A stretch of 64,000 nt of DNA from Paguma larvata (taxonomy: Eukaryota; Chordata; Mammalia; Carnivora; Viverridae), in contig CM057839.1 of assembly GCA_030068075.1 (NCBI GenBank), forward strand, positions 19,447,167 to 19,511,166, in the 5' to 3' direction. Shown piece after piece: positions 55,641 through 64,000 of the stretch. Position numbers and translations under genes: made by a program. The notes beneath the pieces were generated by a model. The model ran no database searches. It was not told the DNA's origin and saw nothing but the letters and a program-made list of their open reading frames with translations. Positions within the stretch are counted from its first letter, which is position 1. Every line of letters starts with the position of its first letter.

Positions 55641-56879
55641 CCAAAACAAAACTTTTACTCAAGAGAAAAAAAAAAAAAAAGACCATTGTATTAAAACTAA
55701 GAAGAACAGTTTTGTCATTCCCAAAAGGAAGACATAATTAAGAAATATACTGATCTATGATTTGGAAATCAGCCAAACAGTAAAATCCAAATGATGTCAT
55801 TGACCTCTTTCTAAAAATTCACCTTTTGGTAAATGGCTATAGAATGTCAAATAACAATATACTTGTTTGTTTTTTAAGTCATCCTAAAGGTTTCCACTTT
55901 AATAGATTATTCTCTTCTAATTTGGCTTAATTCAGAGATGGGTTTTGATGGTATAAATTCTTCCCCCAAATAAATTTATGTCTATTACCATTGAGAAGAT
56001 CTTTATCTGTTGTAATAAGGGAAAACTAAAGGTGTTCTGTCTAGCCGTGGCCACCTACTTTTAACCCTGGAATGGATGTTTAGTTAAATCTAATTTATTT
56101 ATACTCACTTTTTCTAATTGCAGATATAATAGACATTGTCACTCAGGTATATAAAAGGAAATGATTATATTTATTATAACATTATAAAAGTAAAAGGATT
56201 ATAGAAGGGCATAGCCATTTATCTAATGAGGTAAAATACAATTAGATATTATACATTATGAATTCATTATGAATGTAAAAATAATTTTCTTCCTGTAAAA
56301 ATCTGACCTCAATGCTATGGATAAACAAGTGTGGAAAGTATTTCACATTGTATGTCGTTGTGACAATTGCAGAATGTTCTCTAAGCCTAAGAAAGTAGGA
56401 AGTATTTCATTCATTTATTATCCTGCTTTCATTTTATGTGAGATTCTTTGACACTATATAAGCTGTAATCTCCTGTGGTTAATATGTTAACATGGGTTAG
56501 GAGTAATGCATCATGAAGTTAAGGCCTACTTCCCAAAGAAACATCTATAATAATAATATACTCACAAATTCAGAGTTTTGAGGCACCCTATTATGATATA
56601 TTCTCAATATAGATACTTTACTATAGACGACTTTTTCATTCTCATTTCTCTGCTTTAAATAAAATCCTGAATTTTAAATGGCATGGTGTCAATGAGTTTG
56701 ATTCAAGAAAGGTTATGCAGAACACCAGTCATTAAAGCCCCATTTAATGAAAAAAAGGGCTGTGTCTTCCATACAAAGATTGACAAAGGAGCATACAATT
56801 GTATGACTTCATTCATTAGGTCATTGCTGTTCTAGCAACTTGTTATAAAAAGTGAAAGTCATAGACAAAGATCCCACCA
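55641..56879. other. No gene or recognised repeat; A run of about 16 at 55665-55680
   Basis: AT-rich unique-looking sequence after the LTR. Confidence 0.5.
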
Positions 56880-57240
56880 TTTCTGTAGCTTATTTCTACT
56901 GAGTGAGGCAGAGGAAAGAAACAAAAAGTAAATAATATTATGTTCTTAAAATAAGTGCCAGGAAAGAGAGTAGGTCAAGGAATCAGACAAAGGATGAGGA
57001 CTATAACTTCTAGGTTGAAAATTTAAACACTATGAAGAAGGTAGTTTTCACTGAGAAGGTGATTTGAGCAAAATTATTGCAACTGTGTTGGAATAATCAG
57101 AGAAATAGAATTCCAAGGAAAAGCCAAGGCCAAGACAGGAGCCCGTTTGGTGTACTTGAGAAATAGCAAGGAGGCTAGTGTCACTGGAGCTAAGTGAGTA
57201 AGGTTTGTAGGAGAAGATTTAAGTTACAATACAAGTTTTA
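56880..57240 (+). mobile_element. Ancient L2-type repeat, middle portion
   Basis: 'gaaggtgatttgagcaaaattattgcaac', 'gaattccaaggaaaagccaaggcc' and 'agcaaggaggctagtgtcactggagctaagtgagtaagg' follow the order of an old mammalian repeat that also appears at 59.7-60.2 kb. Family assignment uncertain. Confidence 0.5.
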
Positions 57241-57344
57241 AGATAAGCATATATCATTTGCAATTTCCCTTCTAGACCATTTTATCATGGCAGCTGCAGG
57301 CCATCCTGTTTTAAATACCATTTCTCTGCCTTGCTCGCTTTTAG

Positions 57345-57470
57345 TCTCTAGAGGAAAGGAGTTGTGTACTAAACATTTTTGTAGCTCCAACAGGTAGCAT
57401 TGTGCCTGACGAAAAATAGACCTTTAGTAAGTAAGAGCTGATGGATGGAATGGATGAAAACATAGAAACT
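57345..57470 (+). mobile_element. MIR/L2-type 3' end
   Basis: 'cattgtgcctgacgaaaaatagacctttagtaagtaagagctgatgg' resembles the shared MIR/L2 tail (a 'gtgcctggcacatagtaggcgctcaataaat' pattern). Confidence 0.5.
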
Positions 57471-58174
57471 TATCACTAAAAAATCAAAGTAATGGTTTTT
57501 CAATTTATTCACTATTTTGTTGAGTGAGGATAACTATATTCTTTCTACATTTTACATTTAAGCAACAACTATTATTATTTTTTTCATTGGAATGAAATTT
57601 ATATAAACTTGAAATAGCTTAAACATGTGTATTTTGTTAGAACAGTTCTGAAAAGAAAAGTACAATCGGCTAGTTCTCTAAGGGTTAGTGATTGTATTTT
57701 ATATCAAAGTATTTTCTGCCATAGTTTATCAAATTAGAAGCCAGGTTTCAGTAACTAATAGGAAAATGTGATCCCTTTCTGAGGCTTATTTCTTTTGAAG
57801 TTTTTATAGATAAAATAACACGATTCGTCCTTACCCATTACCAAGTGCCAAGTTCATAAAATTCGTATTTAGTAGATTTTTTCTTTCTGTAAAATATATT
57901 ATATAAAATAAGAAATTAGCTACTCACATACTTTCTACATTAAAGAAAATTTGAATGTTTATCACAACTTCTGGCTAGAACAACTTCCTACTAATAAATG
58001 AAACAGTAAAATATTTTATCTCACGATTGCCAGCAATTTAATCTTTTTTTTTTCATTCTTCCGCAAACCACTTCAAAAATGAATTTATATACAACGTAAA
58101 TTTTAGGTATCATTGTCTAAAAGAACAAGTAATTTAAACTCAAAAAGCATACTATTCTAATGTATGCTCTGCTA
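57471..58174. other. No gene or recognised repeat; very AT-rich
   Basis: Unique-looking sequence. Confidence 0.5.
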
Positions 58175-58320
58175 TGAATTTTTATTTGAATTTGGGGAAG
58201 TTATCTAATAATTTAATATGGGCCTTCATTTTCCTCAGTGTAAAATAACAATTATGATAATATATGGGGAAGTTTTATAGACTAGGATGACAAAAGTGGT
58301 TAGTTAGTACATGTTAAACT
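58175..58320 (+). mobile_element. MIR SINE fragment, plus strand
   Basis: 'tttggggaagttatctaataatttaatatgggccttcattttcctcagtgtaaaataacaattatgataat' is the MIR core region in plus sense ('gggcaagttacttaacctct...cctcagtttcctcatctgtaaaatgggga'). Confidence 0.65.
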
Positions 58321-59194
58321 ATAATAATGCATTTCTAACTGCACCTCTATAAACTAGATCAATTTAGAAGCTACTTACATGAACTTGAATACACTGAGAT
58401 ACTTAATAATTCACTTTTTATGTATTATTAAATTAAATGAAATAGTTAAGTACTCACTGGCAATCCACCCAATTATTAGATAAAATTATTCTATTTTCTT
58501 CTATTGTATTTTAACAAATCATACAGAATGTTAAGATAGCATGTTGTACACAGTGGATGATAATGTATATATAATAATGAGAATTATATACACGCACAAA
58601 ATTTTAACATGTATGAAGACTTATACACCTAAACAAAGAACTTGCAAATAAAGAACTAATGAAAATTAAAAAAGTAAAATAATTAAAAAAAAAAAACACT
58701 TTTGATCTCACGAAACACATATATCCTCCTGATCTTTGACTTGGTTAAATTATTTTTGGGTGGGGGATAGGATAAACTGAGAAAATTCCATTAAAACCTG
58801 AGAAACTTTTTAAGAGGGAGTCTGGGTAATAATTTCTGGCAATCTAACCAGTAAATGTATTGGATTATATTGTACAAGAGTTCATGTGTTAAGAGAAACA
58901 TCCTTAGTGTTCATGTAGAATATTATGAAACATTTCATGATAAAGTACATTTTAATAGAATGGTGCTTCTGCTCATTTTAAAAGATAATAATCATTCTGT
59001 GTTATTTTCTTCATTTTTATTTTTCCCCTATGCTATTTGGTGATTAAACAGAGGAGCTTCATATGTACTTTGTACATAATGTAAAGACAACTCTATACTA
59101 ATGTAAAATGGGACTTTTGGGAAATAATAAGTGTGAACTAGTTACTCAAAATACATTATCCCTTTATGCTACAACAAAAGATGTTTATGTACAG

Positions 59195-59199
<5 letters not shown>
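58321..59199. other. No gene or recognised repeat; AT-rich
   Basis: Unique-looking sequence; no supported ORF. Confidence 0.5.

Positions 59200-59200
<1 letters not shown>

Positions 59201-59236
<36 letters not shown>
59201..59236. repeat. (CA)18 microsatellite
   Basis: 36 bases of alternating CA followed by AATACAAACACAAA. Confidence 0.98.
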
Positions 59237-59238
<2 letters not shown>

Positions 59239-59354
59239 TACAAACACAAAAATAAAACCAAACAGATGGAATTTATAGATAGTTCTAACAAAAAAAAAAT
59301 TATGCATGTGTTTGCTTATCAAATGACCACTTCTCCCATCTCACTTATATTTTA

Positions 59355-59623
59355 TTTTAATTTATTAAGATTTTATTTTTTTAAAATTTTTTAATGTTTA
59401 TTTATTTTTTAGAGAGAGAGAGAGACAGAGCATGAGTGAGGGAGAGTCAGAGAGAGAGAGGGAGACACAGCATCTGAAGCAGGCTCCAGGCTTAACCGAC
59501 TGAGCCACCCAGGTGCCCCTAAGATTTTATTTTTAAGTAATCTCTGTACCCAATGTGGGGCTCAAACTCACAACCCTGAGATCGGGAATCACCTACTCCA
59601 CAGACTGAGCCATCCAGGTGTTC
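59355..59623 (-). mobile_element. Short older CAN-SINE variant, minus strand, host of a nested SINE
   Basis: Its body 'ctgtacccaatgtggggctcaaactcacaaccctgagatcggg' and head complement lie at 59535-59623; its T-rich tail is split. CACTTATATTTTA at 59342-59354 and 59624-59636 is a perfect 13 bp TSD that brackets both SINEs, proving the nested order. Confidence 0.92.
59381..59519 (-). mobile_element. CAN-SINE with internal deletion, minus strand, nested in an older SINE
   Basis: Low-divergence felid SINE, but 'gaagcaggctccaggct' joins straight to 'taaccgactgagccaccc'. About 80-90 bases of the tRNA-like body are missing. TAAGATTTTATTTTT at 59366-59380 and 59520-59534 is a perfect 15 bp TSD. Confidence 0.96.
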
Positions 59624-59699
59624 CACTTATATTTTAATTCTATTTAATTAAAACCCTTCCTCATGTTCAATATTGACTAAATCTTCATTTAATGTATTT

Positions 59700-60240
59700 T
59701 TTTAGAAATCATATACATTATTAGCAAATACTTATCAAGTACTTTCTGTTTGTCAAGTTTTAAACTAAACTCTGGGGATCAAGAGTATGCATAGTGAATA
59801 CTCTTGCTCTCTGCTAAGCTGTGAATGTTAGGAATGTAGGAAGAGGGTGCTTTCAGTTGCAAGTGGACAGATGAATGCTTGAAACTCAGACTTGGGAAGT
59901 GATAGAAAATTTCCAAAAAAAAAAAAAAAAAAAAAAAAAAAGTTGGACAGAGAAGTAAGAGGTAACCAGTTAAGGGAAGGCAAGGGAGAAACATCCCAGT
60001 AGATATGGACTATGTGTTTTGAAGAAACAGTGAGGCAAGATAAATACTATCGTGTTTAGGGAACTGGATGTATTCCAGGTATTGGGTTATAAAATGCACG
60101 GAGCGATGGGGAAGTAGAGGAGGTTGTGGGCGAAAGCCTAGTTCAGATCCTGAAGGACTGTGTAACACATGTAAGGGAATTTGAATTTAAGCGTTGTAAG
60201 TAGTAAGATAAAATTCTAGTTGGTTAGGCAAAATGTTCAT
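59700..60240 (+). mobile_element. Ancient L2-type repeat, long copy with internal poly(A)
   Basis: It opens with 'agcaaatacttatcaagtactttctgtttgtcaagttttaaactaaactctggggatcaag' and ends with 'gtgtaacacatgtaagggaatttgaatttaagc'. This is the start and middle order of the same old repeat class seen at 17.1, 53.4 and 56.9 kb. Confidence 0.5.
59915..59941. repeat. Uninterrupted poly(A), 27 bases, without an adjacent SINE
   Basis: A pure A run within the L2-type repeat. The sequence before it ('gaagtgatagaaaatttcc') is not SINE or L1 3' end. Confidence 0.95.
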
Positions 60241-61647
60241 TTTGCTTTTGTTTTTCATAGCAAGTTTAGGTATCAGTAAAAAGTCTTAGTTGAGAATTAA
60301 GGTAGTCTATGTGTGGTGAACAGAACATACATTCTAAAGGGAAGGCACTGAGTATGTGGAAAATACTCAAGTATGTGTTCCTTCACTTATCTGTGAAAAT
60401 GCTTTATAAGCCTGTGTTTAAGTGGTTTTTTAATATACAATGTATGCATAATATATTTTCACATAAGTTTTCAACAATGATTAATTAATCTATATATGTT
60501 CTCAGTAAGAGAATAAAAATGTATATTTTATATTGCATTAACACCTGTATAATAAAATGTGAAGGTGTAATAATCCACACAACCCTCATTGCTGTACTTT
60601 GTATTCTTTCAACTTTCTTTAGATGATCTGTGTCTCTGCTTTCTCTCATTTATTTAATTCCATGTTATATTAAGCTTTTAAATTGCCTTTGATGGTTATG
60701 ACAAACCTGAGGCCACAAGTCCTTTTTTGAAAAGTATGTTTTGGAATTTTCCTTTTCACATTGTCTTCTGTTTCAAGTTTGTGTATAATCTCTAGAAATG
60801 TAACTTTCATTAATTCACAATCACATCATAAGACAAGCAAAAATCATAACAATTTCCAAAGTACTTTCTAGATTACATAAATCCATTTTCCCAAGTTTTT
60901 AAAACAACATGGATTGCTCCTTTTGCATTAATAATGAAATAGAAACTCAGCAATGCCAAGAGAGTAATCTAAATAATCTGATAGAATAGCAGCTAAAAGG
61001 TCTCAAATTCAGTGCTCTACCAAACAATTAATTACCGGTTTTTACTTGTGAACACGTTGATGATTATTTTTCTCCAAAGCTCTTGTTTTTTGAATGGTAA
61101 ATGTTTGCAACTATTGAAGACACTTAGAAAATATGGTGCAAGAACTAAAACAATCACTATTTGTGTAATAGTAATATAGTTGAAACACATATGTAATTCT
61201 TGTATGTTCTAGTGATATTTAAAAAATAATAGTTATAGCATATTTTAAATTCACATAAATATATTGGTTCAGTTCAATGACTCAAAATGCCATGTAAGTA
61301 TTAAAGTGTGTAAATTTAGTGAATCCTGTAAAACCATATCATAAATAAACATTTGCAATGTGTAAAAATAAGAAAAAATTATCTATAGTACATGTATTTT
61401 AGTAATTATGAAATTTTCAAAGTATGAATTATATAGAAAAATCTATGAGATTCAAATAATGGCTTTTAAATTGAACAGTTCCAATATTTTGAATTATGCT
61501 AACAATATATGAAAACTCCAATAATTTTATAGGCAGGTTCTAGTCACTGCTCCCAAAAATATGCTTATATTGCATAATCATAAAAAACCTGAAATATAAT
61601 TTTTTCGTGTCTTGTAATTTGTAGCAGAGAAAATTCAAATTATATAG

Positions 61648-61687
<40 letters not shown>

Positions 61688-62193
61688 TTATAACATGCAT
61701 TGTTTGTGGTTTAAAAACTTCTCTTTATTTGCATCAAATATGCAATATTTTATGATTCATTATATATTTATAAATCAAAATTTGATACCTAGGCTTTTTA
61801 TAAAATAATATTGGTTTTGTGTTAGAATGTGAAATTCAGGGTATTAATTTTGCACATTTTATATTGTAAACCATCACTGAAAATAATAGGATATGTGTCT
61901 AGTCTGCAATTACTTTAAAACCAGAATTGAGTTGCCATCAGAAACTAAAGAATGGACGTCTGGAGGGATTTTCTTAATGACTCTCTATGCTTCTAAAATC
62001 AGATTCTAAAGTCAGGAAAACAGACTTAAAACCGTATCTCTAAATATTATTAAGAAGAACAACTTTCCAACAATTTAATTCATACGCAGATCCGGTTTCC
62101 TCAAATCCCCAAGCCACTTCTTTATTATTGGGCATGAATTTCAAATGCTAGAATATTTTCAGGAAATCAAGGGAAAAAGATTTTTTTTCATAA
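60241..62193. other. No gene or recognised repeat; AT-rich, with a (TA)n at 61655-61681
   Basis: About 1.95 kb of AT-rich unique-looking sequence, holding a 27-base TA dinucleotide run. Confidence 0.5.
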
Positions 62194-62376
62194 TTGAAAA
62201 TGATCGTCCTGTTCCCTCACCTCACCATCTGTTCTTCTGTTGCGACCTACTCTGTTGGTCATTTGAGCTCTGCTGAGAATCTTTCAGAAGGCATCAGATT
62301 GTGTCCAGATGGGGGTCAGCTTGAGAATCCGAACTGCAGCTGTGTTCACACAAACCACAACACATTCTGTCGATAA
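62194..62376 (+). other. Exon-like or conserved-element candidate, 60-codon ORF, no assignment
   Basis: A less AT-rich island in AT-rich surroundings. The plus-strand ORF begins MKMIVLFPHLTICSSVATYS, whose start is hydrophobic like a weak signal segment, and ends with a Cys- and Asn-rich LENPNCSCVHTNHNTFCR. It matches no family I know. A T-rich run ends at 62191, but there is no clear AG acceptor. I think a conserved non-coding element or chance ORF is more likely than a gene. Confidence 0.25.
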
Positions 62377-62779
62377 CCCCCTCTTTTACAAATTCCAGGG
62401 CATTTTGATGACTCTGATTAGAGCAGCTGCTCTTTGACTTATACTTTCATGAAAGAGGCAAGTTTTACATTGTTATAAATGAAAAGTATTGTTCTAGAGT
62501 TCTAAATGCTTTTATAAAACAGGTACTTTAATTTTCACACGGATGGCTTCCAAAGTTTTTGTTTGTTAAACATGTGCATCTTATATAATTTGTTTTATAA
62601 ATTTGATAGTTGTTAACAAAACGTGAAATGCTTTCATTACCATGTGAAATTCATATCTGAGAATATGGAATCCATTTAAAATATTCATTTGGTTTCTGAA
62701 TGTTTACTTAATGTTTAATGATGATGTTGTTCTGTTGTGAAATTGATTTCAAAAATTAAACTATATAATTTCATTATCA
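62377..62779. other. No gene or recognised repeat
   Basis: AT-rich unique-looking sequence. Confidence 0.5.
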
Positions 62780-62910
62780 CTTAATTGCGATAATTAACAA
62801 ATATTTATCGAGTACTATTTTAGGTATATAGTTAAGTTAAAGGTCTTATATTATTTGTAACCTGCTTAGGGAGACAATAACAACAACAATGAAACAAAAG
62901 AAAATAGTCC
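62780..62910 (+). mobile_element. Ancient L2-type repeat start
   Basis: 'taattaacaaatatttatcgagtactattttaggtatatag' and 'cttagggagacaataac' follow the same old repeat body, weakly. Confidence 0.4.
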
Positions 62911-63479
62911 AAGGTGCATTAAATTCTAAATTATGTGGTACAAAGAGTAATAATAATGAGAACGTATGATGACGCATCTTTTAACTTTCTTTCACATATA
63001 TGTCTTTTTAAATCCTACCGTATTTATTTCATTATTTTTGGTTTAACAATTGTCTTCTTTGATAAATATATATTTATTAGGATGGGGTATTTCTGTTTCG
63101 TTGTGCGAATATCACAAATGATCTGCAAGAGTTGAATGTATATCATGCCTTCAACAGCTCTCATTTGGAATTGCACAGGATAATGGCAGCGTGGCCATGG
63201 AAATGAGCATCAAAGAAAATAAGAGGTATGAGGAGTAAAGGGGCAGTCTTTCCCACGTCTGAAAACAAAAAAGCAAACACAGATTGGTCCTGAATGTTAA
63301 AGCAAGGATCAGACACTAGGATAAATGGAGGAGGTACTGTCAGAAAAATTAGAACATATATATTCAAAACAGAATCAGTAGAGCAGATCAAAAACAGCAA
63401 GATATTACATGAACGCTTAAGACTGAAGAGCATAAAATGAATCTTCAGTGTATCCAACCTCTGCTTTACTTCTTACCAG
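62911..63479. other. No gene or recognised repeat
   Basis: The minus-strand 98-codon ORF at 63161-63457 is Leu/Phe/Ile-rich with a hydrophobic start, but has no recognisable domain or splice signals. Confidence 0.45.
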
Positions 63480-63610
63480 CATTTAGAAAGTCAGTTGCCT
63501 TTTTGGTCATACATTTACCCATTTCTAAGTATGATGATGATATTCATTATCAAATAGGGTTATTGTAAGAATTAATGTATGAATGTCATGGGCAAGGCAC
63601 AAATACTGTG
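63480..63610 (+). mobile_element. MIR SINE fragment, plus strand
   Basis: 'tatgatgatgatattcattatcaaatagggttattgtaagaattaatgtatgaatgtcatgggcaaggcac' follows the 3' half of MIR ('cctcatagggttgttgtgaggattaaatgagttaatac'). Confidence 0.6.
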
Positions 63611-64000
63611 GAAGCATAAAATGCATGTTACCTAGAAGTAAAAAAAAAGCTAACTGCACATTGCAATAAGATACAAGCCTCTTCCATGAAAGTCATTGAG
63701 AGTTAAACAAAAGAAAAAGTCTCTGTGATCAGCATGCCCATGAGGAATGCACTGAGACAGGACAGTTGCGTAATAAATATTTGTTAATTAAGAGTTGCAC
63801 AAATGAATAGTATGGACTGATTGCCACAAGTCTTCATAAGACATAGAACATTATCCTGCTTCTGATCACTACAGATTATTTGGAAATATTGAGAGTATAA
63901 TGGAGGTTTATTTATTTTGTTTTATCAACTTTGTTTTGGATTATTCAAATATATAGATATGTGTTGGGCAGTTTATTAAAAAGAAGAGAGGGTACTCAAA
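63611..64000. other. No gene or recognised repeat to the window end
   Basis: AT-rich unique-looking sequence. Confidence 0.5.

Noticed and set aside
1..64000. CRISPR arrays, operons, phage or plasmid features
   Set aside because: The repeats are dispersed SINEs and microsatellites; there are no spaced direct repeats with unique spacers and no bacterial gene structure.

Overview
This is mammalian nuclear DNA, very probably from a cat-family carnivore (Felidae, or at least Feliformia). The main evidence is about 28 whole or partial copies of the tRNA-Lys-derived CAN-SINE in its feliform form. Copies begin with a GGGGCGCCTGGGTGGCTCAG-like head, carry the box-B-like GAGTTCGAGCCCCGCGTCGG segment, then a TCTC-rich tract and an AATAAA-containing A-rich tail. 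Many keep perfect 9-17 bp target-site duplications (TSDs). The base composition is AT-rich and there are no operons, Shine-Dalgarno sites or long ORFs. No ORF exceeds 153 codons, and the longest ones lie in SINE, L1 or simple-repeat sequence.

I find no convincing protein-coding gene, tRNA gene, rRNA gene or CRISPR array. The window reads as intergenic DNA or, more interestingly, as the interior of a long intron. On the minus strand at about 16180-16206 there is a near-ideal recursive splice site: a polypyrimidine tract followed by CAG|GTAAGT. It lies inside a repeat-free block, 15.3-17.1 kb. If real, it would place the window inside a long minus-strand gene. Two exon-like patches (5105-5291 and 62194-62376) are described but not called genes.

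Layout. 0.3-2.6 kb: ancient L1M on the minus strand, interrupted by two SINEs. 2.6-9.6 kb: mostly unique sequence with SINEs, a probable solo LTR (5.8-6.1 kb), a MaLR-like LTR and a pyrimidine microsatellite. 9.7-14.2 kb: decayed L1 pieces in both orientations. 14.2-17.1 kb: mostly unique. 17.1-18.5 kb: an old L2-type repeat, a purine tract, a SINE nested in a SINE, and an antisense MaLR LTR. 19.9-26.95 kb: dense retroelement zone, with an L1 whose 5' half is inverted (twin-priming structure), a three-layer SINE/L1/SINE nest, an L1M and further SINEs. 27-31 kb: SINE-free unique sequence with MIRs. 31-33.2 kb: L1M, SINEs and a young truncated L1. 33-48 kb: unique sequence with scattered SINEs, a hAT-Charlie relic split by an L1, a compound microsatellite, a MaLR LTR probably split by another LTR, and an L1M. 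47.8-59.4 kb: no CAN-SINE at all, one L1 insertion with a long TSD, two MaLR-type LTRs and L2/MIR relics. 59.3-59.6 kb: a SINE with an internal deletion nested in an older SINE. 59.7-64 kb: L2/MIR-type relics in AT-rich unique sequence.

No genes here work together as a system. What the window records is the order of retroelement insertions, several of which can be dated relative to each other by nesting. All family names come from recognising consensus sequences by eye; no database search was run.
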